Shown: positions 33,149 to 46,300 of the stretch, piece after piece | How the letters are laid out: each line of letters starts with the position of its first letter | Numbering within the stretch: the stretch's first letter is position 1 | Assembly: GCF_000346465.2 (NCBI RefSeq) | Contig: NC_034009.1 | Coordinates: forward strand, 9,258,831-9,322,830 | DNA from: Prunus persica | Taxonomy: Eukaryota > Streptophyta > Magnoliopsida > Rosales > Rosaceae | Reading direction: 5' to 3' | DNA length: 64,000 nt | Position numbers and translations under genes: made by a program | Notes under the pieces: model-generated | Databases searched by the model: none | What the model was told of the DNA's origin: nothing | Seen by the model: only the letters and a program-made list of their open reading frames with translations

Positions 33149-34530
33149 GACCTTCCACTTCAACTGTAACCACTAAATTCAAAACAATAAACAAAACTGG
33201 ATGATGCGCCTCGATCCCCAAAAGAATTGGAAGCGAAACCCTAGAAAAAGAAATGAAATTGGTGAGGAACTACCTTCGGGCTTTGGGCTCTGAATCTGCT
33301 GTGATTCAAGATCGACGGAGTTGTTTTGGTTTATGGTTTCAGTGACGTTGAGAAGTTGGATCAGAGAGAGTACGGTTGGTGGGTGATTTCAGTTTAACGC
33401 CAGTCTGGTCGATCTTCTTCTCGGTTGGATTGGATTTGGACCCATTTTTAAAATTTTCGAATGTTTAATTTTAAAAATGGTGGGGGGTGGAGCCCACGTG
33501 AGATTATTCGCCGGAGAGCAGAGCTCTTGCTCTTCTTCCCAAATCACGTGATGGACGGTCGTGATTGGATTAGCGTGTTGATTTTTGGGAGCTTGGCGTT
33601 CGGTTTGTGGCACCCGGTCGCGGGTTTTGGCTCTATCCTTTAAACCCGTCAATTTTCCCACCTGGACGGGATATGTCATTTCTCTTTTATTTTTTTAATT
33701 AATATTTTTCTTTCTTCCTCTTCCTTCCCCATTTTTTTCCTAACCAAAAGAAAGCGAATTAGTCAAGAAACATTACTTATAAGATAGTTATTCAAGCTCT
33801 TGATGTTAGTCTAACTAGCGGTATGAAATTTGTGAACACCAGATAGGTTAAGGGTTCGATTTCTTCAAATATAACAAAGAAGAAGAATATTAACTTAAAA
33901 TTCGCTTATTATAAGTCTTTTTTTTTAATTTTCAGATTCGCTTATTCATAATTAAAATGTTGTGTAGCTCGCTTAACATCAAACCAACTTGGTGTTCACC
34001 ATCATGAATATAATCTTAAGATTATTGTTTTTTTTTTTAAATTTAAAATAAAAGGGTAAATTCACCTCGTACTCTTGTCTTGGATTCCAAATGTTCCACC
34101 TTTTCCAAACCCCAAATGAGAGACACTTGACACTTAATACATTAAGTTCTTAGCATTGTTAGCATCCCTTTGCACCTAATTACCTTGGTAGGGCGTTTCC
34201 TTTCTTTTGCGTTGCAATATGCATTGACAATATGTGATCTCCGGTAGTGTGAATACCTCAATTTTCAACACCTCGAAATTCAAATACGCATTATTATTAT
34301 TATTCAAATAAATAGAGACAACACCACTTGTCAAAAGGAGAATCAAAGTCTTTCTCCCTTTCAACTAACACCTAAAGAAACAAAAGCTTCATACAAGACC
34401 AACAAAAAACATAAACAAACTACTTAATCTACCACAAGTCAAAAAACCAACCCAAATATCGCTCTCTCTTATAATATTCACAGACAGAAGAAAGCAGCAA
34501 ACTTTTTATACTGATATCAATTTATCTTTC
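33149..34530. other. CYP21-4 leader and intergenic DNA
   Basis: 33149-33420 is the probable 5' UTR and promoter of CYP21-4, and may contain a leader intron. The rest is AT-rich. Near 33800-33860 the phrase AAGGGTTCGATTTC resembles a Pol III B box, but no A box at the right spacing makes a tRNA or SINE convincing. Confidence 0.4.
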
Positions 34531-35748
34531 TCAAAGAAACCACTGGTGTACAGCAACTCCTAGATCCCTCACCCTTCCATACAAAGCAATGCATTCCCAA
34601 TAAGCCCTTTTGCTACCATACGTCTTTCCATTTTTCTGCCACCATCCATTATTGCACTCCAAAAACAATTCATCTACCAAGCAGATTGTCTTCTTCTTTA
34701 TCATTTCCACAACCATTTCTGCTTCTGCTTTCATCACAACATAGTCCTCTTCCCTCACATTTTCCTTTAGCCAATCCGATAAATCATTTCGTGGCAGTGC
34801 CACCACTGTGCTTGAAGCTTCTTCAGGCTCTACTACGAGGTTGTAAACTTCAAATTATTTATCCATTTTTGGAAAGTTTTGCTGAAACCATTCAGTCACG
34901 CCGCTGTTGTCCTCATTTGAATCCACATTAACAAACACTCGGCGGTCATAACCTGGAAGAGAATCACCCAACAAGTTAGGAAGGAACTTGATCTTCTTCA
35001 AGTACTCATTTGATTTAGCCAACACACGTCTCGGTGGCTCAAGCACCACATCTTTAAACACTGTCTTCTTGGCCTTAGTTTCGAATTGGCAAAGCCGCCT
35101 AGACTTCACCGCCAAATCATAAGACGGGCTGGTTTTCCTCATTGCCACAAAGGTGGAAGCATATCGACGAAGATACACTATCTTGTAATTGGGTTTCGGT
35201 TTAAAAGCATTTGAAGGGTCATTGCTTAATGGAACAGCCACAATGCCACCAATCTTCAAAATGCGATCTACAAATTTAGCATCAACCAAGTTGAATGCGA
35301 AAACAAAATCCCAAGACTCGTCCAAGAATGAGCTTTTTCGCTCCAAATCCGAATCCATAACAATGTCAAATACATTATAATCAAAAGGATGAAGATTGTG
35401 AATCATACCAACATTGACCGGGCTCACAATGAGAGCTTTGTCACTTTTTCTGCGAAGGCCTTCACCAGCTAAATCATGGAAAAGCTGACCCAATTGCTCA
35501 AAATTGAAAATTTCAGATTGAGTATCATATTTTAATTCAGAAACACTTACTCCCCTCAAAAGGGACCCAATGCAGGGCAGTGTGAGAATAACCAAACCCA
35601 AAAAAACAGACCTTGAAATAATGCGCAATACCTTGGAATCAGGAAGCTTGATCACCAAATGAGTCTCGGAATCCAATCCCATCCTTCCACCATGAAGGTG
35701 CTTCACCTTGCTCTGGTCCTTCGCTGTATATCCACCAGCCAATTCCAT
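34531..35748 (-). CDS. methyltransferase-like protein of the At5g03190/At3g53400 family, with in-frame stop
   Basis: From ATG at 35748 (MELAGGYTAKDQ) the frame runs 297 codons to TAA at 34857-34855. It then continues in exactly the same frame (FEVYNLVVEPEEA, then LSDWLKENVREEDYVVMKAE and GSKRAYWECIALYGRVRD) to a stop at 34531, about 405 codons in all. The second part looks like the normal C-terminus, so the TAA is probably a nonsense change, a sequencing error or a readthrough site. A hydrophobic segment (residues about 43-62) suggests a membrane-anchored protein. The following region (FDIVMDSDLE, WDFVFAFNLVDAKFVDRIL, GGIVAVPL) resembles a degenerate S-adenosylmethionine-binding fold. There are no introns. 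The leader carries a 34-codon uORF, fitting my recollection that Arabidopsis At5g03190 has a conserved-peptide uORF (CPuORF47). Confidence 0.7.
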
Positions 35749-35954
35749 TTCTCTGTTTCCTTTTCAACACTTTCGTAAAAAAAAAATCCGATAAAAGCTC
35801 TGTGAAAACGCGAGATCCGATCTGCAGGTCAAGAAGAAAAGCTCGAAGAGCCGATTTGGCGGGTACCCAGATGCGAAAAAAGTCTGAAGATTGCAAATTT
35901 TGCAATGTATTCAAGAAGGAATCGAAGGTAAAACAACTAAGAACATTTTGCGAT

Positions 35955-36059
35955 TTAGCGGGCACAGAACCTAGAGGCGGTGTGATTACCACCCATGAGG
36001 GCCACGAAGGATTTTCTACACCAAAGAAGAAAAAGCTGCCTAATCCTCTCAGCCTCCAT
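35955..36059 (-). promoter_or_regulatory. upstream ORF in the leader of the methyltransferase-like gene
   Basis: A 34-codon ORF begins MEAERIRQLFLLWCRKSF and ends FCAR before TAA at 35957-35955, about 200 bases before the main ATG. The Leu/Trp/Cys-rich core looks like a peptide under selection rather than chance. The gene family is one in which I recall a conserved-peptide uORF. It would repress translation of the main ORF if active. Confidence 0.5.
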
Positions 36060-36864
36060 TGTCTTCTTTTTAATGCACACTCACTCGCTGTCTCTCTCTC
36101 CCTCCTTCTCTGTTTATGATTTTTTTTTTCTCTTACCCAGATCAGTGTGAGAATGACGTTTCAGAATCCCACCCAGATACTAATTTGCAATGGATCGTCA
36201 TCTGAAAGCCAACCACCATAGACCAGAGTGGTTGGATTGCGCCGAGAGAGACGGAGCGAGCGATATAGAAAGATAGAGACTTTGGGGGTTGCGAAGAAAA
36301 AGAGAGAAGACTTTTTGTTGAAGATGAAAAACTTATGGGGATGGAATTGCGTGACAGACTTAGAAAGGGATTTATTTATCCAGAAGGAAATGGAATCATG
36401 GAAGGATGTGATCGTAGGAGAGTCCTATGCAAATTGCTATTTTTGCGACTCAAATGCGTGACTTGGCCACATTTTGTTACTTTCTGTGTTTGGACGACCT
36501 ACCTTACCAAGAAAAAACAAAGAAAGAAAGAGAGAGAAATATACCAGAATATGGTGGGAATGGGTAAGAGATATTGAGATGGTTGGAAAAAAAGAGACTA
36601 AATTTGGGAGCTAATTATAGTGTTTATGTTGGCATTTGGGATGATGGTTGTGGTGGGTTGGTTTGTTGTTTTGTTTAGGTTCAACTAAAGTACACATCAT
36701 CTTATCTTAGGAACTTGTAGTGTTTAGGTTGAATGTCATACTTACTAGGGGTATGTGTTCCAAGATCGTGTAGCATAGTAGACATCCCAAGAGAAAGAGT
36801 AGATATTATGTTTTTTTATTTTTTATTTTTCAGTATACCCTTCCATATTTTGGGTGATAGGCAA

Positions 36865-36895
<31 letters not shown>

Positions 36896-38529
36896 GGTTG
36901 CGAAAGTGATAGGCAAAATGTTAGTAGTTTTTGGGAGAACACCACACTCCATCCCATGTACAAAATCGTAATTTGTGTACATGCATTGGGCTTCAAGAAA
37001 TCACACAAGCGGAAGTAAGGTTCACAAAGCCTTCTCTCAGTGGACCAAATAGGCTGCAACACATAGAAGCCCATGATCATTGGTAAGAACTAAAATTTGT
37101 TGCAGTAAAATTCCCATTCCCACCAGTTTCTTTGCCCTTGGAAGCAAAATAAATCTATTTATGCTTTACAAATAAGAATATTTTAAGTACATGCAACTCT
37201 TGGCAGTCTCATGCATATTCTAAAATTTCCCATTTTATACAAATTAGAACATTCTTTACGTTTCTTTGTCATGAAGGGGCAGTAAGACCCCACAAATAAA
37301 TCAGCTAACCAATACAAATCAAACAAGCAAATTAGAACATTTTGAGTACATACATCAATGTGAATTGGATAGCATATAAAGAGTTTGTATCTTTTTTAGG
37401 CTATTGTCATGAGTTGATCATGTCATCCTTCCGAGGTGCAGTGGCATGACATTTACCTATCACACTCACATCGTTATGTATTCATGTTGCAGTGCAAAGA
37501 GTTTTACGATCATACAAATCGTAAGCACCAAAGATTCGGTGATGCTTACTTAGATGTAACTAAAATGAAACAATAAAAAATGGCTAAAATATTTGAAAAT
37601 TTGTTTGGTACCCTTTGGACTAAGGGTCATCATTTGGTCCACGGTCAACGAGAGTCAAAGTGGGTAGCTCGAGACTTGATGGGCCAAAGTTCAGCCACAT
37701 TCTGATAGTCAGGCTCGTTTGGCCCGGCTCGTTCTAAGGTTGGGTAGGGCTTGAGTTTAGGTTTTGAAACCTCCAGTCCGACAAGGCCCACCCATGATCC
37801 GGCCTAGCCGAGTAGTGATGTGAACTGCATGTGAGGAGAATAGGAAAGGTAAATGTGACTTTTTCATAGTGTAGTTTTCGTTTCCATTTTTTTCTTCTTC
37901 TTCTTCCCTCCCTGTACAACCAAATGACAACCAATCGATGTGCAAGAGATGACATCGATTGTGGCTTCGTTCAGACATGACTTCTCCGACTTCGATAGCC
38001 AAAGTGGCAGCACGCATTGAGCTCCGTGACAGGTTACAATGGTGGAGCCGACTTGTTGCACCGCTAAATTGTAAGAAATGGGAGCGGAGGATTGAGGGAG
38101 AAGGCACACGGATGCCTTAATCAATTTATGGTATTGGATTCCTCTCGCTGGAGTTGCAAAAATGGAAAAAGAAAAAAGTAGTTTCTCTCTTGTTGCTCTG
38201 TAGGATAGATGTGGGATGAGATGAAGGGGATATTTCTTGCTTTATTTATCACTTGTTTTTTTTTATATGTTCTTAATTAAGAGAATGAAGAAATTGATAA
38301 GAGAAGAGAAAAAGGCAGAGCCACCCCCACCACTAGCCCCAGCCCATACCCACTGCCCACCCCCTCTGCGTCCTCCCTCTATCTCTGTTTTAATTAATTA
38401 ATTAATATTTTAGTATAAATTGATGATTTTAAACCTCAAATTAATGGCAATATTGATGGAGTGTAATGGTAGGACCAATGTGCTGATTAATAAAAAGTTG
38501 GTGGACCATTTGAACGAATAATTTAGGAA
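36060..38529. other. gene-poor stretch
   Basis: It contains the CT-rich upstream leader of the preceding gene, a run of about 30 T near 36868-36895, and an uncharacterised GC-richer patch at 37620-38110 whose ORFs resemble nothing I recognise. No gene can be supported. Confidence 0.5.
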
Positions 38530-39177
38530 GGTGTATTCAATTTAGATTTTAAATGATTTTAAAGAGTTATAAAGTTGATGGAGTTTAATTGAATTTAATT
38601 GAGTTTGACTAAATTCTACAAACTCACATAGATTTTGACTGAATTCGTGTATAGATTTTAATTGTGTTTGTTAGAGTTTTATTATTGATTTTAATGGAGT
38701 TTATAGCACTAAAAAACCGAAGGGTTTAGGGGGTGGTGATGGCGATGGTGGTTTGTGGGTGATGGTGGTGGCCGCGATGATGATGACTATGGTGGTGGTG
38801 GTGGTGGCGCATCGGCGGTGGTGATAGCTATGATAAGATGGTGTTAGTAGAAATGGTGAAATTAGATCTTGAGAATAAAAATAATATATCTATCAAAATC
38901 TCTGGGGGGAAGCAAAGATTTTTCATGGCCTAAAATTATTCTATGATCAAACGAAATCCACCACTTTTTATATTTCCTTTAAAATCAATGAGTTTTTTAA
39001 TACACCCAAACTTTTATGAAGTCTTTTAAAGTCGTGATTGAATACATCCAAATTTGAGTGGAGTTTAAAAGTCTGAATTGAATACACAGAATTGTATAGA
39101 CCTCTATAAAATCGTGATTGAATACACCTGAACTTTTAAACTTCTTCAAATTCTTTTAAAATCTAGATTGAATACAC
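38530..39177. mobile_element. non-autonomous TIR element with subterminal repeats
   Basis: The left end GGTGTATTCAATTTAGATTT and the reverse complement of the right end (TGTGTATTCAATCTAGATTT) are inverted repeats over about 25 bp. The motif GATTGAATACA recurs about four times in 39030-39177, as expected of subterminal transposase sites. The middle carries a GGT/GAT-rich minisatellite (38739-38830). There is no transposase. No clear target duplication could be matched. Confidence 0.65.
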
Positions 39178-39239
39178 ATTGAGGGACCAAAATGCAACTC
39201 GGGTTTAAGTTTGAGGACCATCTGAGTAAATAACTATAA

Positions 39240-40400
39240 GAGCTTTTTCGTTCCAGTAGCTACGGATGGGTCTGGGCTGCTGTAAAGAGCCAAATGTGTG
39301 AAATTTCCCCTTGAGTCTGAGTTCGAGAATCAGACCCCAAGAATGCTTCGAAAGGGTAGTAAAGCCTTAGGAAGCACCTTGGTTATCTTCACCAACAAAA
39401 ACAATAGTCGCTTATAGATAAATTCTTGGCTTGTCATGAGAAGCTTGTGGCATGGGAGCTGAGCATTCATGAGTTTAGCATGAGAGAGAGAAAGAGTTGT
39501 GATTTCCTATGAGAAACAGAGGTTTAAAGCAAGGGGGGAGAGAGAGAGAGAGAGAGAGAGAAGAAGTGGGTGGTTTGAGCAATTGTCCGGCAGCCTGACA
39601 AAAGCTTGGTTAGACTCTGGAATGGCTTGAAAGAAGAGAAAATATGAAGAGATGAAGCCTAATAGGGCTCGAATTTGAAAGGTTCCAGGATGAGAGGTGA
39701 TGCTTGCTTTCTCTGGATGGGGTTGCTTGCCTTTTTGTGAGTTGTTTTGCTGGGTAGAATGTGCCTCCCTTTTATAGGAGTTGAAAGCTCATTTTTCCCA
39801 AGAAAACCCTAGTTGGTTTTCTCCAATTTTGCTAAGTCTTCTCCTCAATTTCTCTTCTCTTCCTTTGATTCAACCTCTTTTGTGAAACCTTCCTCTGTCC
39901 AAACACACAAAGACAAGATTTTTCGGAGCTCTAAGGCCTTCCTACAGCTGCTTCAGTGTTAAACTCCTATGTTTGGCTACTACCTCACCTTATTTCCTCC
40001 CTTATTTCATGGCAAGAGTAGATAGGAGAAATGAGTGGGTAATGGCGTTGGTCTAAAGGGTGTTTTGCTCAAGTATTCTTTGGTTTTTTGAATGGCTTGT
40101 GTTGGGATTTGTCTTTGGCCATGTGCTGGAGATTCCCAGCAGCCTGCAGACGTGAATGGCCTTTAGCTTTTATCGTGGTTTTGTCTCCAGCTAAGTGCTA
40201 GAGGCTGCATATATTTTCCTTTGTTGCTTGGGCCTTTCTAAGGTGATGGGTTAACCCATTAAGGAAATGGGCTAATTTCTAGAGTATTGGGCTGTTTTTA
40301 CTAGAGAACAAGCTCATTCATAACTTCAAACACATATTTCTGGAACTCTTCTGGCACCGATTCACACTTTGGTTTGTGATTGTGGTGTACAGTTAAAGGA
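39240..40400 (-). other. possible solo LTR or promoter-bearing repeat
   Basis: On the minus strand a TATA box (CCTATAAAAGGGAGGC, about 39765-39780) is followed by a CT-rich leader-like region running to about 39500. The density and layout resemble an LTR promoter and R/U5 region. No coding sequence and no matching partner copy are seen in the window, so this is tentative. A GA run lies at 39536-39562. Confidence 0.3.
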
Positions 40401-41074
40401 AATCTGACCCCCTACTCATTATCATGTTGAAAGCTCAAGTAATAATTCTTGCACTTGCTGTTTTTAGTCCTAGAGGTCCTGTCAGAAAGTTAATTTCTTC
40501 TTTTACTTTCAAACTGGAACCCCCAGTTACCAGGTACTGTCCCATGCTAGATATATATATGCATACATAATGTATGCTGTAATTGTTGAAGCAAAGGTTA
40601 AAGGACACTGAGCCCACAATAATGAATGGGAAGACTAGTTTCAAACAACAGCTAGCACCTGATCTGAAACTAACAAATGAGCACACAAATGTACAGCAAA
40701 ATACACAGATCTACAGAAATGATTACAAATATTCCCTGAATCGCTTTGCAATATCATTGTTCCATTTTTCTGGTGCAGCTCATGTAGATAGCACAAGAAT
40801 AGTATTTTATTTATTTATGAATTATGAATGCATCAAGTTCTGGTCCAATGTGATTTATGGTACTGAGACTGCTGACAGAAGTAACCAGCCACAAAAAATG
40901 AAAAAAGAGAGAGAAAAGAAAAGAAAAAAACAAATTATAACATAGGTAGCTAGCCTAGCCTAGCATATAAGAATGCAATAAGAGGCACTTGTGGCAGCAA
41001 ACCAAATTGAAGATTGTTCTCCACTTCAAATCTTATAACTTTGCTTCTTTTAGCAAGAAAGAAAAAAAAAAGAC

Positions 41075-42698
41075 ATGGTTGACAGTGCAGAGAACAAGGT
41101 TCTTATAAGGGAATTCAATGCAGACACAGATAGAGAAGTGGTGGGGAAGCTAGAGAGGAACTGTGAGCTAGGGTCTAAAAGGGGGGTCTCCATTTTCACT
41201 AACATGATGAGTGACCCTTGTTGTAGGATTAGGTTCTACCCCCTTCATGTTATGCTGGTGGGTTAGGGTCACTTTTTCATATCTCATAATCATTTTTATG
41301 TCTCCTCCAATAAGCAATAACATTTGCATGATTTCTATATTATTTTTGTACTGCTTTTCTATGTGGAAACCCCTGTCCCCCTCTGGACTTTATTAATGTA
41401 AAATGATCATTGCATTAAAATGGCCTACAGGTAGCAGAGCTGCTCGAAAACGGGGAGCTTGTTGGAGTGGTTCGAGGATGCATGAAGCATGTAGGCACTG
41501 GTTTTGGGGCAAGCTACGAGATAGGTAGCATACTAGGCCTTCGCGTCTCTCCTACACACCGGTATTTCTCCACTTTGTTTATCAGATAGAATGGAGTTTG
41601 GAAGAAATCTTCTTCTTTAAGCAACAAGTTTTCATTTCTGAATTTCCAATACAATCTGCTGCAATTGAGTGTAAAAGCTCTGACTCTTTCTGAACTGAGT
41701 TGCAGCATATTGGAAAAGCTAAATTATCTAAATAAGCATAAGATTAATAAGTTCTAGCGGATCTCAAGTATAAATATAAAGAATTTCTTTTATGATGGAT
41801 TAACTTTTATATGTTTGTCTGGTTTAGGAGGATGGGAATTGGATTGAAACTCATGAACTCAGTGGAGGAGTGGCTGCTGAGGAAGGGAGCACAGTACACA
41901 TTCCTGGCAACCGAAAAGAGCAACATCGCCTCTACAAATCTCTTCACTTTCAAATGCAATTATGTGAACCTCAGCTCACTAGTCATATTTGTTCAGCCAA
42001 TTTGTTCCCCTATTGATGATCTGCTTCCCCAAGAGATAAAAATAGAGAAGCTGCACATAGACCAAGCAATTTTCTTGTACAAAAATAAGCTAAGAGGCAA
42101 AGACATGTATCCGACAGACATCGATGTGATCTTGAAGGAGAAGCTGAGCCTCGGCACTTGGGTCTGCTATTTCAAAGAACATGGTTGGATCAACTTAAAC
42201 ACCGAGGAAAATGGTAAGGACATCACCAGTAAAACTCAAAGCTCTTGGGTAATCTTTAGCATATGGAATACGTGTGAAGCTTACAAGCTTCATATAAGAA
42301 AGTCTCATCCACTAAGGTCTTTTCATGCTACCCTAAGCCATGCAAGGGAGAAAATATTGTCCTGCCTAAAATTGCCTGTCCGTGTCTCCATGCAGAGCAC
42401 CTTCGGGTTTCTGTTTCTCTACGGGATTCACGGAGAGGGAGAGAAGCTCGGGGAGCTCATGAAATCTGTGTGGAACTTCGCATCACGGTTGGGACAAAAT
42501 GTGAAGGACAGCAAGTTGATTTTAACTGAGCTGGCGTTGTGTGATCCTCTCATAAAGCATGTCCCCAAGGATTCCAATATGTCATGTATCAATGATGTCT
42601 GGTATGCGAAAAGCTTGATTAGCCACGCTGATGAAAAAGATGAACTGCTGCTGAAGGGACAACTAGGTAATGTGTTTGTTGATCCAAGAGAATTCTAG
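41075..42698 (+). CDS. HOOKLESS1-like N-acetyltransferase
   Basis: Three exons (41075-41257, 41431-41561, 41828-42698) give 394 residues, close to HLS1 (about 400). The N-terminal half is a GNAT fold: LIREFNADTDREVVGKLERN, then LLENGELVGVVRGC (beta strand), then the acetyl-CoA loop LRVSPTHRRMGIGLKLM and FLATEKSNIASTNLF. The C-terminal half has family marks KLSLGTWV, SWVIFSIWN, FGFLFLYGIHGEGE and the terminal VFVDPREF. Arabidopsis HLS1 acetylates histones and controls differential growth in the apical hook and light/sugar responses; paralogues are less studied. Exon 1 ends at a GTGGGT donor. Product class firm, orthology open. Confidence 0.9.
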
Positions 42699-43361
42699 GG
42701 CTCATTACTAGGCCAATGTTCCAAAAACAGCCTTGGCTGATCAACATACCAATGCTATTATCATTGTATTCGTATATTCTTATTTTGGTTGCTTGGAATG
42801 TTGTTAATTATTCAAGAGAGCAAACATCTCTAGATTTTGGGTTTGGAATTTGGAGTTTCGAGTTAAGCATTAGAGCTTTTGGGATTTGACATTTGGGGTT
42901 TGCGTTTTCGAGTTTCACGGCATGACTTCGAGGTTTACCAGTTTGAGGTTCGAGTTTTGGCCAACACAAAACTCTAACCACAAGACCCAAACCCCAAACT
43001 AAAACGTCTAATCCCAAACAGCAAAATACCAACCGGGAACCCCAAGACCCGATAGTTGTTCAAAAGAATATACAAAATCAGTATTTCTACAAGTCTTAGA
43101 GAGACCCAAAATACCAGCCGCGATCATTGCTTCAAACAAACTCTGTTTCTATATTCAAAATCAGAATTTCCTTGAAAGGATTTGACAAGACATTCAAAGC
43201 AGAAGCATTCTGTAACTAAAAAAGAACCAGAAGGAAAAACAGAAGCAATTAGGTTGAGGCTCAACAATAGCCATGATTCTGAGATCTATGGGAAGTCAAA
43301 ATCCACAATATATTGGAACTCGGTTAACTGATGAAAATGTTCCAATCCTCATGTGCCCTAC
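42699..43361. other. convergent 3' intergenic region
   Basis: The HLS1-like gene and ALDH22A1 converge here, 660 bp apart. Within 42830-43050 there are several short TTTGGGGTTTG and AACCCCAAAC-type phrases in both orientations. They are too irregular to be telomeric repeats. No gene is seen. Confidence 0.5.
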
Positions 43362-46300
43362 TCAGTCATCTCTTCTCTTACTGTTAGCAGGAGAGTTTTG
43401 CTCTGTAAGAATCTTTAGAACATTAAGCAATGCTCGCAAACGGTCCCAAATGTTCATGCCGTAGAGTGCTTCAACAAGTGACTCCTGGAACTCAAAACCA
43501 TTCTCTCCAACAGGATACTACAGTTGGTCAAGCAAGAAAATCAGTCAGATTTGTAGAATTTCAGAGACAAAGAGAGAGAGATGATATTACAGTTCAGTTT
43601 TGAAATCTGACCTGAATAGGCTTTGGTATCTTGGTTTTAATGTACGGCCACCATCTATCCTCAACAACTGACTTTACAAGACAACAAGCTCGCAATCCTT
43701 CTACACCAGCAAATCTTCCAAATCCACTGTCTTTTACACCGCCAAATGGCAGGGACTGGAAATTCATGAGACATCTTTAGTTCATTGGATTAACAATGTC
43801 ACCATGGTATAAAATCTTTCATTAAAAGAAATAATAATGCGTGATGTTTCAACGAGGATACGCTTGAACTAAAGAGATCTCTGATTAATATGGCGGTAAA
43901 ATTCTTTTGTGTTCTGAAGAATATTCATGAATGGAAAGCATTCCTTTGAGATATATGATATCAGCTTCATATTGTATCGCTGAATTGTCTAACTCAGACC
44001 TCAGAAAAGAAAAACTGTCTAATCTAATCAATGAAAGCATTTTCTTTCTCTTCATAAAAAGAAAAACAAATCAATGATCACATTAATTTTTTAGAATAAG
44101 TTCACATCCGGTCTTTCTGCTTCTCTAAAGCAGGAAATTATTTATAGTTCATTATTAAACGAAGAAACAATGTATCATCTAGTTAAGTCAGTAAAGTCTC
44201 TTGTCTATCCAAAAAATATCTGTAAAGTTGCATGAGCCCTGAGATAGACTCCTACCTTCACCAATGTTGGAGGGGTTTTATGAGATCGGAGAGGGTTACC
44301 TCCAGTTCTATAGCCCACAGGCCCAATAAGACTTTAAAGGACCCAGAGAAAGAAGAAAAAAAAAAAAAAAAGGAGAAACAAGACACATTATCAACTGCCG
44401 ACCACTTTAAAAAATTATTACCTGACACATGTATGTTGATGCGAAATCATTGATTGCAGCAACTCCACAATGTATCTGGGAAGCTATCTCTTTTGCACGA
44501 CGCTGGCTGCCAGAAAAAACAGCACAGCCAAGTCCATATTTTGAGTCATTAGCAAGCTTGACAGCCTCCTCATCAGTGCTAAATTTCATTATTGGCATGA
44601 TTGGTCCAAATGCCTGCAAAAATGTAGAAAGAAATTCTCCATGTAACTAATTAAAGATTAAAGGTACATGTGAAAATGCTATGTAGAACAAACTATACGA
44701 CTTTCGCTACCTCCTCTTGCATCAACTTCATCGTGTGATTTACATTTTCTATTACAGTAGGTGGGAAAAACTGATCAACTGCGCCTTCACCAATATGGCC
44801 AACACTTCCCCGAACAACAAATTTTGCTCCTTTGTCTAAGGCATCATTTACAAGGTTTTGAAGCCTTTCAGAGTGCTCTTGCAAACATATAGCTCCCATA
44901 TCATACTTTCCAGCAAGTGGTGGACCCTAGAAAATAAGATAAATGAAAGAATCATGAATTTTAAACATTAAGTAGTTAGATTCATCTTCCTTATAATAAA
45001 AAACATGATGAAGGGGCATACTTACAGCAGTAACAGATTTTACAATCTTGGAAACTTGGCTGACAAATGAAGAATAAATGTCCTCGTGAACATAAAATCT
45101 CTCAGCCCCAGCACAGTTCTGTCCACTTGACTGAAGAACAGCTCTCACAGCAATTTGGGCAACCTAAATTGAGTAGTTTAGTCTCCTATTAGGTCACATA
45201 GTGTTACAGAATACAAAAAAAAAAATCTAATTCAAAATGTCATTCTCCAATTGAATGTCCAAGCATGGTAGACATCATAAAACACTAGTAAAGGTGGGAA
45301 AAATTCATACATGTTCCACATCTGCATCTTCACAAACAATAAAAGCATCTTTTCCACCAAGTTCTAGTGTAACTGGTATAAGCATCTCAGCAGCATTTCT
45401 CATTATCTGCAGACATAATAATTTCAAAAATGACATGATGTATCCGAATTTACTACTGAAATAAAACTTGTGTAATAGATGAAATATAGAAAAAATCAGT
45501 TAAAATCATTTCTAATGTATGATTTAACCAGAATTTTATAAACTCTTCAAAACTTATCAAAATTTCACGAGGAAAGTGAGAGCTTAGATCAAATGGCCTA
45601 TATTTTTTTTTGTTTTCTTAATTTGTTTTTTCCTTATTAGGCCAGGGCTATTAATCTAGGGTTGCACAGTCAGGTTTTAGGGCTTAAGTTTAGGTTTAAC
45701 TTTCAGAACATTTGGAGCAAAAGAAACAAATGAACTAATAATTTGAGAGCTATTAGAGCGAAAGAAGGATTAGAAGTTTGGAAGTAAGAAGCATGTTTCA
45801 GGAATTAAACAAAAACAAGAAATCTAACCAATCAGCCAACAGAAGACCATACCATCTTACCCACACCAGGTGATCCGACAAATATTAACTTGTCAACAGA
45901 AGAAACCAGCGCTTCTCCAGTTTCAGCGAACCTAGTGAGGAAAAAGGATTGATTATAGGGAGAAAAATAAACAAGACTAGAGAGAAATCCCACCCAAAAA
46001 AGAATAAAAAATTAAAAATTAAATACCCAGTTATGACGTCAACAAGATTTTCAGGTGCTCCTACAGCAGCAAGGGCTGATTGGATTATTCGGAAGTAGAA
46101 ACAACCAGACCAACTTGCATGTTCTGAAACCTACAATTAGAAGTTTATGGTTTTCTGACAAATTAACAAAACAAGCTTTACAACAAATCCTTAGAAGCCA
46201 GTTTTTTAATGAGCCTCAATCCACACAACCAACAACAGCTACCAAAAGTGAAAGGAATAAATTACTACAGATATAAAACAGGTGCAATGGTGTCTAATTC

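Noticed and set aside
36228..36577. Plus-strand ORFs of 77 and 80 codons upstream of the methyltransferase-like gene
   Set aside because: They overlap each other in different frames, have no recognisable motif, and lie in the probable promoter of the minus-strand gene.
37734..38124. Three overlapping minus-strand ORFs
   Set aside because: They occupy different frames of the same stretch with no domain or family similarity, so no gene is supported.
42830..43050. Interstitial telomeric repeat (TTTAGGG-like phrases)
   Set aside because: The phrases are TTTGGGGTTTG and AACCCCAAAC-type and irregular; no run of true TTTAGGG units is present.
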